Position numbers and translations under genes: made by a program
Notes under the pieces: model-generated
Told to the model about the DNA's origin: nothing
Seen by the model: only the letters and a program-made list of their open reading frames with translations
The model's database searches: none
Shown here: piece after piece, positions 1 through 5,346 of the stretch
How the letters are laid out: each line of letters opens with the position of its first letter
Numbering within the stretch: position 1 is the stretch's first letter
Origin: Chloroflexota bacterium
GTDB taxonomy: Bacteria; Chloroflexota; Dehalococcoidia; DSTF01; JACRBR01
NCBI GenBank assembly: GCA_016213125.1
Contig: JACRBR010000138.1
Location: forward strand, 1-5,744
DNA: 5,744 nt
Direction of reading: 5' to 3'

Positions 1-333
1 GACGCGGAGCAGGCCGCGCGTGAGAACGCGCCTGAAGGCGCCATCGTCGCTCTTTATCACAAGTGTCCGCACCTGGGGTGCACGCTGACGAGGCGGACGG
101 AGTACTCGTTCACCGACTCGCGCAACAAGGAGACGTACCAGGGCTGGTTCCGCTGCCCCTGTCACGGCTCGACGTACAGCGTGTCCGGCTTCCGCGTCTT
201 CGGGCCCGCCCCGCGGTCCATGGATACGTTCGAGCTCACGATCGACAACGGCAACATCACGGTCGACACGGGGAAGATCAAGCAGGGTGGGACAGGCCCG
301 CACGATAACTCCAGCCGGGCAATCCTCCCGTAG
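1..333 (+). CDS. Rieske [2Fe-2S] protein, C-terminal part (5' end outside window)
   Basis: The first 110 codons are open in frame 1 and end at TAG; the start lies upstream of the window. The fragment carries both halves of the Rieske cluster site. CPHLGC lies at fragment residues 22-27 and CPCHGS at 52-57, so the [2Fe-2S] ligands are Cys22, His24, Cys52 and His55, with Cys27-Cys54 as the usual stabilising disulfide. A GPAP motif, the family's 'Pro loop', follows at about residues 69-72. The paired disulfide cysteines and the Pro loop are typical of the cytochrome bc/b6f type rather than ring-hydroxylating dioxygenases. In that family the protein takes electrons from quinol and passes them to a c-type cytochrome or cupredoxin on the outer face of the membrane. 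The next gene, 29 nt downstream, encodes just such an acceptor, which supports a respiratory operon. The N-terminal membrane anchor and any cytochrome b gene would lie upstream and cannot be seen. Confidence 0.93.
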   Translation, partial: DAEQAARENAPEGAIVALYHKCPHLGCTLTRRTEYSFTDSRNKETYQGWFRCPCHGSTYSVSGFRVFGPAPRSMDTFELTIDNGNITVDTGKIKQGGTGPHDNSSRAILP

Positions 334-362
334 TCTGCGGGAAACAACGAAACAGGGACTGG

Positions 363-1523
363 ATGAACACCAGCAAGCAGATCAACATCATCGTCGCGCT
401 CATCTTCATGTCCATCGTGGCAACGGGCGCGTACTGGATGTGGGATCCCGACCGCGCAGACCGCGGCAAGGAGGAGCAGCTCGACGCGACGCTGGAGCGC
501 GCGGCTTACCTCTTTTCGGCCAACTGCCGCTCCTGTCACGGCGACTCGGGCGAGGGCGGCTCCGCGGCGAACAGGCTGAAGGTCGCGCCGCCGCTCAACC
601 GCCCGGATCTGCAGGGGAAGGCCGCCGCCGGGGGTGAGGTGGACAATGCGGCGAAGGCCCAGGCGTACAAGCTCGTATTCAACACCATCAGCTGCGGCCG
701 CATCGGCAAGTCGATGCCGACGTGGGGCCAGGCGAACGGCGGCACGCTCAACGACGAGCAGATGCGCCAGCTGACGACGTTCATCACGGAAGGCAGCGCC
801 TGGGACGAGGCAAGGCACTTCGCGGAGGAGGGTTATCCGCCCAGCGGCATCCACGGCGACGCCGAGGTGCCGTTCGCGCTGGCCCAGGCGATAGGCGTCG
901 CTGACACGACGGTGAAGCTGAGTGGCGACATCAGCGCGCTGGGCATCGGCGACCGGCTGGAGATCGATGATGAGTTGCTGCCCATCGAGGCCGTGGACGC
1001 GGCCTCAGGCACGGTGACGGTGGGACGCGGATTCGGTACGACGCAGCCGGCGGCGCACAGCCTGGACGCCAAGCTGCTGAAGCGGACGATCGGCTCGGGA
1101 GTGCCGGCAGAACCGCCGGCCATCACGCAGCCGGCGTGCGGTCAGAACCTGCCGGCGGGTGGGGGCGGTGCGACGCCAACACCAGAGGCGCCGAGCGCGA
1201 CGCTGAGCATCACCGGCCTTGGGACGGCCTTCGACAAGGCGAACCTGTACGGCTTGCCGGGCGTGCCGCTGACGGTGACGTTCGACAACCAGGATGCCAT
1301 CGCCCACAACATCGCGTTCTACAACGGCGAAGACGCAACGGCGGACGTGATCGCGGGCACCGACATCGAGGTTGGCCCCCTGGTACAGACGTTGGAGCTG
1401 GCGGCGCTGGACGCAGGCAGCTACTTCTACCAGTGCGACGTGCACCCGGGCCTGATGGAAGGCTTCCTGGTTGTGGGGGAGGCCAGTGCCGCGCCCGCTG
1501 CGGAGGCGACGCCGGCGCCTTGA
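363..1523 (+). CDS. Membrane-anchored cytochrome c / cupredoxin fusion protein
   Basis: 386 residues. Residues about 7-27 form one hydrophobic helix, probably an uncleaved anchor that places the rest outside the cell. A class I cytochrome c domain follows (about 43-145), with haem motif CRSCH at 55-59 and probable axial Met118 in GKSMPTWG. Residues about 168-240 are a beta-rich segment of the form 'TTVKLSG...GDRLEIDDELLPIEAVD...VTVGRGFGTTQPAAH', resembling small beta modules with an RG-x-GTT-xAAH signature. A Gly/Thr/Pro linker (264-278) leads to a cupredoxin domain (280-373) with a complete type I copper site: His315, Cys358, His361 and Met365 (CDVHPGLM). A further Ala/Pro tail ends the protein. 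AGGGA at 354-358 lies 4 nt before ATG. The gene follows a Rieske gene closely, so the likely role is electron transfer from a cytochrome b/Rieske complex to a terminal oxidase. The domain calls are firm; partner and direction are inferred. Confidence 0.92.
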   Translation: MNTSKQINIIVALIFMSIVATGAYWMWDPDRADRGKEEQLDATLERAAYLFSANCRSCHGDSGEGGSAANRLKVAPPLNRPDLQGKAAAGGEVDNAAKAQAYKLVFNTISCGRIGKSMPTWGQANGGTLNDEQMRQLTTFITEGSAWDEARHFAEEGYPPSGIHGDAEVPFALAQAIGVADTTVKLSGDISALGIGDRLEIDDELLPIEAVDAASGTVTVGRGFGTTQPAAHSLDAKLLKRTIGSGVPAEPPAITQPACGQNLPAGGGGATPTPEAPSATLSITGLGTAFDKANLYGLPGVPLTVTFDNQDAIAHNIAFYNGEDATADVIAGTDIEVGPLVQTLELAALDAGSYFYQCDVHPGLMEGFLVVGEASAAPAAEATPAP

Positions 1524-1548
1524 CGCGGCAAAAGGCCGATCTTAGACT
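1520..1548 (+). promoter_or_regulatory. Predicted sigma-70 promoter for the small tandem-repeat gene
   Basis: TTGACG (1520-1525, 5 of 6 consensus bases) and TAGACT (1543-1548, 4 of 6) are separated by exactly 17 nt. The -35 box overlaps the TGA stop of the cytochrome/cupredoxin gene. Predicted transcription would begin near 1555, where a perfect inverted repeat starts. The downstream gene begins at 1617. This is sequence-pattern evidence only. Confidence 0.5.
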
Positions 1549-1554
1549 CTGTGC

Positions 1555-1580
1555 GCAGGACGCGTCAGCACGCGTCCTGC
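1555..1580 (+). promoter_or_regulatory. Perfect 11-bp inverted repeat: operator, 5' hairpin or terminator
   Basis: GCAGGACGCGT (1555-1565) and ACGCGTCCTGC (1570-1580) are exact reverse complements around a 4-nt CAGC loop. As RNA this is a very stable hairpin 32 nt after the stop codon of the cytochrome/cupredoxin gene, but no T-run follows (CTGCTTGAAG), so it is not a standard intrinsic terminator. It begins about where the predicted promoter at 1520-1548 would start transcription. It could therefore be a repressor operator, a stabilising hairpin at the 5' end of the next mRNA, or a terminator or 3'-end stabiliser for the upstream operon. Confidence 0.55.
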
Positions 1581-1616
1581 CTGCTTGAAGAACACGATCG
1601 AAGCGGAGGTCGAACT

Positions 1617-1904
1617 ATGCCGGCTCAGGTAGGGAAGCGGTACATCGCTGCGAGCGGCGCGGAGCTCATCGTCACGAAGGGCGGCGACGGCACGCTGCAG
1701 GACGGCGACACGCCGCTGAACATCAAGGAAGAGGGCCCACCGGCCGGTGGCAGCGGGAACGGCGAGGTGCAGCTGGGAAAGCGCTACGCGGCGGGAGACG
1801 GGGCCGTCGAGGTCCTCTGCATCAAGCCGGGCAAGGTGGAGCTGAAGTACGACGGCACGCCAATGGCGTTGATGCAGCCGAAGGTGCTTCCCTCGGCGGA
1901 CTGA
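1617..1904 (+). CDS. Small tandem-repeat protein, degenerate (cysteine-less) desulforedoxin-like
   Basis: 95 residues with no signal peptide or membrane segment, so probably cytoplasmic. ATG 1617 is chosen because GGAGG (1605-1609) sits 7 nt upstream; a longer frame from 1551 would translate through the palindrome and lacks this support. The protein is an internal duplication. Repeat A (residues 5-36) begins VGKRY and repeat B (53-85) begins LGKRY. Each then has G-A-(x)-E, a beta strand, a Gly-rich turn and L-x3-G/D-T-P-L/M, joined by a Gly/Pro-rich linker. The pattern recalls desulforedoxin/rubredoxin-like modules (Y-x-C-x2-C-G ... L-x-C-C-G-x-P-M), and the tail KVLPSAD resembles tails of such proteins. 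Every expected metal ligand is replaced: Ala11, Gly14, Asp29 and Gly30 in A; Ala59, Gly62, Tyr78 and Asp79 in B. The only cysteine, Cys68, is not at a ligand position. The gene is confident; the fold is an inference from pattern. Function is unknown, and metal binding of the rubredoxin type is not expected. Confidence 0.8.
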   Translation: MPAQVGKRYIAASGAELIVTKGGDGTLQDGDTPLNIKEEGPPAGGSGNGEVQLGKRYAAGDGAVEVLCIKPGKVELKYDGTPMALMQPKVLPSAD

Positions 1905-1930
1905 CCGCGTCCGAATACAGTCTGTAACGC

Positions 1931-1957
1931 AAGGGACGGCCCACACGGCCGTCCCTT
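1931..1957. terminator. Hairpin between convergent genes, probable bidirectional terminator
   Basis: AAGGGACGGCC (1931-1941) and GGCCGTCCCTT (1947-1957) form a perfect 11-bp stem with a CACAC loop. It lies 26 nt after the stop of the 95-residue gene on + and 27 nt after the stop of the ABC ATPase on -. The position between two convergent transcripts is what a shared terminator would occupy. Neither side has a real U-tract, so termination efficiency is uncertain. Confidence 0.65.
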
Positions 1958-1984
1958 CGCTTGCACGCGAAGCGACCACGCGGG

Positions 1985-2851
1985 CTACGTGGTTGAGTGC
2001 GGTGACTCGACGTCGGTGGGGACGGGGGGGACATGCTCGGCGGGCTCGACTACTGCAGGGGGTTTTGGCTCGCGGCGGCGCGCGTATGGCAGGGCGATCG
2101 TCTTGCCCGGCAGCAGGGGGTGCTCCCGCACCGCGACCTCCACGCCGAACACGTCGCCGAGGAGTTCGACGGTCAGTACCTCTTCGGTGGGGCCGCTCGC
2201 CGTGACCCGGCCCTCTCGCATGGCGATGATGCGGTGGCAGTAGAGCGACGCCAGCCACAGCTCGTGCATCGAGATCACGACCGTCACGCCGTGGTCCTTC
2301 AGCTCCGAGAGCAGGTCCATCAGCTCGAACTGGTGGGAGAGGTCGAGGAACGCTGTGGGCTCGTCCAGCAGCAGGATGTCCGGCCGCTGCGCCAGCCCCA
2401 TGGTCATCCATGCCCGCCGCAGTTCGCCGTGGGAGAGCTCCCGCAGGGGCCGGTGCCGGAACGAGGTCATGTTCATGGCGCCCAGCGCCCACTCCACGGA
2501 ATGCGCGTCCTCCGTGCCGTTCCGCTGCAGCAGCGACTGGTGCGGGTAGCGTCCGCGATACGCCAGCTCTTCCACGGTCAGGTCGGGCAGCCCATCGACC
2601 GGCTGTCCCAGGAATGCCAGCCGCTTCGCAACTTCGCGATTCGGGAGCTGGTGCAACACCTCGCCGTCCAGCAGCACCACGCCCCGCATCGGCTTGAGAA
2701 TGCGCGAGAGGACTCGCAGCAGCGTCGACTTGCCAGCCCCGTTGGGGCCGACGAGGCCGGTGATGCGGCGCTCCTCGATGACGAGGTCAACGTCCTCGAT
2801 CCGGAATCCGGACCCGTAGCCAGCCGCGAGGTTGCGCGCTTCCAGTCTCAT
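1985..2851 (-). CDS. ABC transporter ATP-binding protein, iron-siderophore/haem/cobalamin importer type
   Basis: 288 residues. It is the cytoplasmic ATPase that powers the adjacent FecCD-type permease. All nucleotide-binding motifs are present in order: Walker A GPNGAGKST (35-43), Q-loop Gln83, signature LSHGE (139-143), Walker B ILLLDE (159-164) with catalytic Glu164, D-loop FLD (168-170) and H-loop His196 in ISMHE. The signature has His where LSGGE is usual; the rest of the helix (RRAWMTMGLAQRP) is standard for FecE/FhuC/BtuD relatives. The core ends near residue 257, and a Pro/Glu/Val-rich tail of about 30 residues follows with no recognised domain. The start overlaps the permease stop by 4 nt (ATGA, 2848-2851), so translation is probably coupled. 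It is the last gene of the operon. Family assignment is strong; the transported ligand cannot be told from this subunit. Confidence 0.95.
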   Translation of the reverse strand: MRLEARNLAAGYGSGFRIEDVDLVIEERRITGLVGPNGAGKSTLLRVLSRILKPMRGVVLLDGEVLHQLPNREVAKRLAFLGQPVDGLPDLTVEELAYRGRYPHQSLLQRNGTEDAHSVEWALGAMNMTSFRHRPLRELSHGELRRAWMTMGLAQRPDILLLDEPTAFLDLSHQFELMDLLSELKDHGVTVVISMHELWLASLYCHRIIAMREGRVTASGPTEEVLTVELLGDVFGVEVAVREHPLLPGKTIALPYARRREPKPPAVVEPAEHVPPVPTDVESPHSTT

Positions 2852-3870
2852 GTCTTTGACCGTACCAGGTACAGCAGGAACGGCGCCCCTACCGCCGCCG
2901 TCACGATGCCCAGCGGGATCTCCGTGGGCGCGACGACGACGCGCGCGAACAGGTCGGCGTAAATCACCAGCGCGGCACCCAGGATGGCCGAGAGTGGGAT
3001 GAGTTTCCGGTGGTCGTCGCCGACCAGGAACCGCCCGGCGTGCGGGATCACCAGCCCCACAAATGCCACCATCCCCGCGGCGCTCACCGATGCGCCTGCC
3101 AGCAGGGCGGCCGTCGCGACGGCCAGCACGCGCGTGCGCTCGACGCTCAGGCCCAGCGACCGCGCGGGCTCATCGCCCAGGGCGAGGATGTTCATGCTCC
3201 GGGATAGCAGCACCGCGGCCAGAAGCCCCCCGGCGACGTATGGCCAGGTCACGTGCAGGTCATCCCAGCCCCGGCCGAAGAGACCGCCCGCAAGCCAGGC
3301 GAGCGCGTTCTGCGTGCTGAGGTTCGATGTCACGAGCAGCGTCGTGATGCCCGACGTGAATAGCGCCGCCACCGCCACGCCCGAAAGCGCAAGCCGCACC
3401 GGTGACACGCCGCCGCGCCACGACATGCCGTACACAAGCGCCGCGCCCGAGAAGGCGCCCATCGCGGCGACCGGCGCCAGCACCGGCTGCGGGATATCGG
3501 CCGAGATCTTGATCGCGATGCTGACGCCAAGCGCGCCGGCCGCGGTCAGGCCCAGGACGTGCGGGTCGGCGAGCGGGTTGCGGGTCACACCCTGGAGCAG
3601 CGTCCCTGATGCGGCGAGGCTGGCGCCGACGGCCAGCGCCAACAGCACCCGCGGCAGGCGGATCTCATACACGATCGTCCGGTCGAGCGGTGTGCCGCGG
3701 TCCAGCAGACCATCCACCACGCGCGCCGGAGACAGGCTCGTCGCGCCGAACATCAACGCCAGGAGGACAGCCGCCACGAGCAGCGCAACGGGCACCCCCC
3801 ACGCCATCACGTCGCGTGCGATGCGGGGACGCGTGGGTGTCGTACGTGGGGCAGCCGCCGGCGCGATCAT
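2848..3870 (-). CDS. ABC transporter permease, FecCD (BtuC-like) family
   Basis: 340 residues, the usual length for FecCD permeases, which form homodimers of about ten helices per subunit and pass iron-siderophores, haem or vitamin B12 through the cytoplasmic membrane. The first helix spans about 24-45. Family signatures run in order: RLPR (71-74), GASLAASGTLLQG (82-94), RNPLADPHVLG (97-107), LGDEPARSLG in the cytoplasmic coupling region that contacts the ATPase (231-240), GLVIPHAGRFLVGDDHR (272-288), SAILGA (294-299), the DLFAR segment (306-310) and EIPLGIVTAAVGAPFLLYLVR near the C-terminus (317-337). ATG 3868-3870 directly abuts the TAA of the binding-protein gene with no gap, and the 3' end overlaps the ATPase start by 4 nt. 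A single permease gene implies a homodimer rather than a FecC/FecD pair. Confidence 0.95.
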   Translation of the reverse strand: MIAPAAAPRTTPTRPRIARDVMAWGVPVALLVAAVLLALMFGATSLSPARVVDGLLDRGTPLDRTIVYEIRLPRVLLALAVGASLAASGTLLQGVTRNPLADPHVLGLTAAGALGVSIAIKISADIPQPVLAPVAAMGAFSGAALVYGMSWRGGVSPVRLALSGVAVAALFTSGITTLLVTSNLSTQNALAWLAGGLFGRGWDDLHVTWPYVAGGLLAAVLLSRSMNILALGDEPARSLGLSVERTRVLAVATAALLAGASVSAAGMVAFVGLVIPHAGRFLVGDDHRKLIPLSAILGAALVIYADLFARVVVAPTEIPLGIVTAAVGAPFLLYLVRSKT

Positions 3871-4863
3871 TTACTGCCCGAAGACCTCCGGATACAACAG
3901 CTTCGCCAGTGTCAACAGCCCTTCAGCCGCGCGCGGCCCGGGGGCCTGCAGGAAGATCTGTGCATCGATCTCGTGGATGCGCTGGTTCTTCACTGCGGGA
4001 ACATCGGCCCATGCGGGGTTGGCCGCGAGCCCCTCGCTGATCGTCTGGCCGGGCGCGGCGGTGATAGCCAGCACCACCTCGGGGGCGGATGCGACGATCG
4101 TCTCAAGGCTCAGCTTCGTGTAACCGGGGAAGGGGGCGTTGCTTGGCTGACCGGCGGCCAGGTTGTCCGCGCCCGCCAGCCGGGCCAGGTCGCCGACGTA
4201 GGACTCGGGCAGCGCCGCGAAGAAGTCGTCCGGGGTGCCGTTCACGATCAGCACCTTCGACTTCGTCGCCGGGATCTTCGCTTCGATGTCGGCCGCCTGA
4301 TCCTCGAGCGCCGTCGCCATTTCCTCGCCCTTCGGCGTGTTCAGGGCCTCGCCGATGATGCGGAAGCTCCTGGGAACATCGCCGAACGCGGAAGCGCCCA
4401 CGTACAGCACGGGCACGTTCAGCGCCTCGAGGTCATTCTTGAGTTGTGGTTGCAGCACGCTGTCCGCGACGATCAGGTCGGGCGCTTCCCCGGCGATCAG
4501 CTCGAGGCTCGGCTGGTACGCGGAGCCGATATCCTTCGCGGACATCGCTTCGGCCGGGAAACTGACGGACTTCGTGCGGGTCTTGCTCGTCTCGCCCACG
4601 GCGTACACGAACTCGACCGCCGTCGGGCTGATGGCGGCGATGGACACCGGCTCGGCCGGGATCTCGACGCTGCGCCCGAGCATGTCCGTGACCGTCGCGG
4701 GGTACGTTGTCCCAGCCGCGGCGGTCGGCGAGGCGGATGCCGCCGTTGTAGGTGCGGCGGTCGCGTCGCCGCTTGTGTCGTTCTCGTCGTCGCCGCACGC
4801 AGTGGCCGCGATGAGGCTTGCGGCGGCCGCCAGGGCCAGTGCCGCTTTCCAGTACCGGTGCAT
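3871..4863 (-). CDS. Periplasmic-binding-protein-type lipoprotein of the iron-siderophore/haem/cobalamin ABC importer
   Basis: 330 residues. The N-terminus is a lipoprotein signal: His/Arg/Lys, a hydrophobic Ala/Leu stretch, then a lipobox-like IAATAC with Cys23 as the lipidation site (Ala rather than Leu at -3 makes it slightly weak). A Thr/Ala/Ser-rich tether spans 29-53. The mature part is a class III (BtuF/FhuD-like) binding domain. It begins with TVTDMLGRSVEIPAEP (57-72), followed by ISPTAVEFVYAVG (78-90), the EAMSAKDIGSAYQPSLELI region (105-123) and APDLIVAD (127-134). A long connecting helix lies at about 162-196, then the C-lobe from about 203 (KVLIVNGT). It captures ligand outside the cell and docks on the permease encoded next. 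ATG 4863 is supported by GGAGGA just upstream (4867-4872) and a second GGAGGAG-like site at 4875-4881. First gene of the operon. Ligand not determinable; iron-siderophore, haem and corrinoid are all possible. Confidence 0.93.
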   Translation of the reverse strand: MHRYWKAALALAAAASLIAATACGDDENDTSGDATAAPTTAASASPTAAAGTTYPATVTDMLGRSVEIPAEPVSIAAISPTAVEFVYAVGETSKTRTKSVSFPAEAMSAKDIGSAYQPSLELIAGEAPDLIVADSVLQPQLKNDLEALNVPVLYVGASAFGDVPRSFRIIGEALNTPKGEEMATALEDQAADIEAKIPATKSKVLIVNGTPDDFFAALPESYVGDLARLAGADNLAAGQPSNAPFPGYTKLSLETIVASAPEVVLAITAAPGQTISEGLAANPAWADVPAVKNQRIHEIDAQIFLQAPGPRAAEGLLTLAKLLYPEVFGQ

Positions 4864-5088
4864 CGTTCCTCCAACTCCTCCGAACGTGAACAGGGGCGGG
4901 CATGGGCGCCCGCCCGAGTTTGTTTCTACTTGTCGAGCGTATCCGGGCGGGGCTGACGCGGGTAGATGTCAACCGGTCCGAATGTGGGCAAAACTCTGCG
5001 AACTGGCGCGCGTGCGCGGGTCGAGCGGGCCGGTCAGCTTCGAGAATCTGTGCAGCTACAAGCGAGACGCCATCACCTCGACCTGTGT
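4864..5088. other. Divergent intergenic region between the ABC operon and the T-box/ilvB operon
   Basis: These 225 nt hold no convincing gene. On the - strand a TTGACA hexamer (4972 to 4967) is the best -35 candidate for the ABC operon, but the only -10-like match, GATACG (4943 to 4938), sits about 23 nt away, so the promoter is unresolved. A GC-rich hairpin (4894-4915) lies in the 5' leader of the binding-protein gene. I looked for a cobalamin riboswitch and for Fur- or DtxR/IdeR-like AT-rich palindromes and saw none. Confidence 0.5.
4894..4915 (-). repeat. GC-rich hairpin in the 5' leader of the ABC operon
   Basis: GGGCGGGC (4894-4901) and GCCCGCCC (4908-4915) are perfect complements around a 6-nt loop. 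On the transcript of the ABC operon this places an 8-bp all-GC stem about 30 nt before the start codon, just upstream of two possible ribosome binding sites. It may affect mRNA stability or initiation; in such GC-rich DNA it could also be incidental. Confidence 0.4.
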
Positions 5089-5118
5089 TTGACAGCTTCG
5101 TTATGACGCCGATATACT
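5089..5118 (+). promoter_or_regulatory. Sigma-70 promoter of the T-box leader and ilvB
   Basis: A perfect -35 TTGACA (5089-5094) and a near-perfect -10 TATACT (5113-5118) are separated by 18 nt in an otherwise very GC-rich region. Transcription would start near 5125, just upstream of stem I of the T-box leader, which is where a T-box promoter should be. The pairing of a strong promoter with leader attenuation fits this class of control. Confidence 0.8.
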
Positions 5119-5124
5119 CCGGCC

Positions 5125-5346
5125 AATACAGGCGCAGACGCGCAGCAGTAGGTTCGGAAACGGCCTCTAGCGAGCCGGTGACGGTGCGAGACCGGTGGCA
5201 CGCCCGAATCGAACTCAGCGCCGAGCTGCCGGGGTGACAAGCCTCGGCCGGGTCGCGACCGTTACAGCGCTCCGAGAGGTCGCCTTCTGGCGGCAACAAG
5301 GGTGGTACCGCGGGCCCGACCCGTCCCTTAGCCGGACGGGTTTTTT
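5125..5346 (+). ncRNA. T-box leader RNA controlling ilvB, probable tRNA-Leu (CUC specifier)
   Basis: This is a transcriptional T-box riboswitch that reads uncharged tRNA. Stem I: GCAGC (5142-5146) pairs with GCTGC (5225-5229). The 5' side then shows AGTA (5147-5150), the loop-E motif, and GGTTCGG (5151-5157) pairs with CCGAATC (5204-5210). The 3' side of the internal loop reads GAA-CTC-A (5211-5217), giving specifier CUC (leucine) at 5214-5216. The distal part, AGCGAG...GGTGCGAG closed by CCGGT/ACCGG (5175-5179/5191-5195), matches the stem I apical region that contacts the tRNA elbow. GTCGCC-TTCT-GGCGGC (about 5279-5294) is stem III. The T-box proper, AAGGGTGGTACCGCG (5298-5312), is canonical; its UGGU bulge would pair with a tRNA ACCA end, as in tRNA-Leu. 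AAGGG and GCG pair with CGTCCCTT (5322-5329) to form the antiterminator, which overlaps the terminator. The exact 5' end is predicted from the promoter. Confidence 0.93.
5319..5346 (+). terminator. Intrinsic terminator of the T-box leader
   Basis: ACCCGTCC (5319-5326) pairs with GGACGGGT (5334-5341) around a 7-nt loop, and a run of six T (5341-5346) follows. Its left arm shares bases 5322-5326 with the 3' half of the T-box antiterminator, so the two structures are mutually exclusive. Charged tRNA leaves the terminator formed; uncharged tRNA stabilises the antiterminator and lets transcription reach ilvB. Confidence 0.93.

Noticed and set aside
162..854. Long open frame on the - strand across the Rieske/cytochrome junction
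   Set aside because: It is antisense to two genes with clear domain motifs; its translation is Arg/Leu/Val-rich and shows no recognisable domain, as expected of a shadow frame in GC-rich DNA.
1551..1616. Upstream extension of the 95-residue protein to an earlier start
   Set aside because: The extra 22 residues would be translated through the palindrome, they have no ribosome binding site, and the repeat structure begins just after ATG 1617, which has a good GGAGG.
2033..4956. Several long open frames on the + strand opposite the ABC transporter genes
   Set aside because: They mirror the codon periodicity of the three - strand genes, give low-complexity Arg/Ala/Pro/Ser-rich products and lack any family motif.
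4938..4972. - strand promoter TTGACA ... GATACG for the ABC operon
   Set aside because: The -35 hexamer is perfect, but the -10 matches only three bases and the spacer is about 23 nt, too long for a normal sigma-70 promoter; not annotated as one.
5035..5100. Direct repeat CAGCTTCG at 5035-5042 and 5093-5100
   Set aside because: Eight bases recurring once within 70 nt is close to chance expectation, and the flanks do not match; the second copy merely overlaps the promoter spacer.
5208..5217. Alternative T-box specifiers AUC (isoleucine, 5208-5210) or UCA (serine, 5215-5217)
   Set aside because: AUC falls inside the paired helix above the specifier loop (pairs with GGTTCGG), and UCA makes no sense for an acetolactate synthase operon; CUC follows directly after the loop-E GAA.
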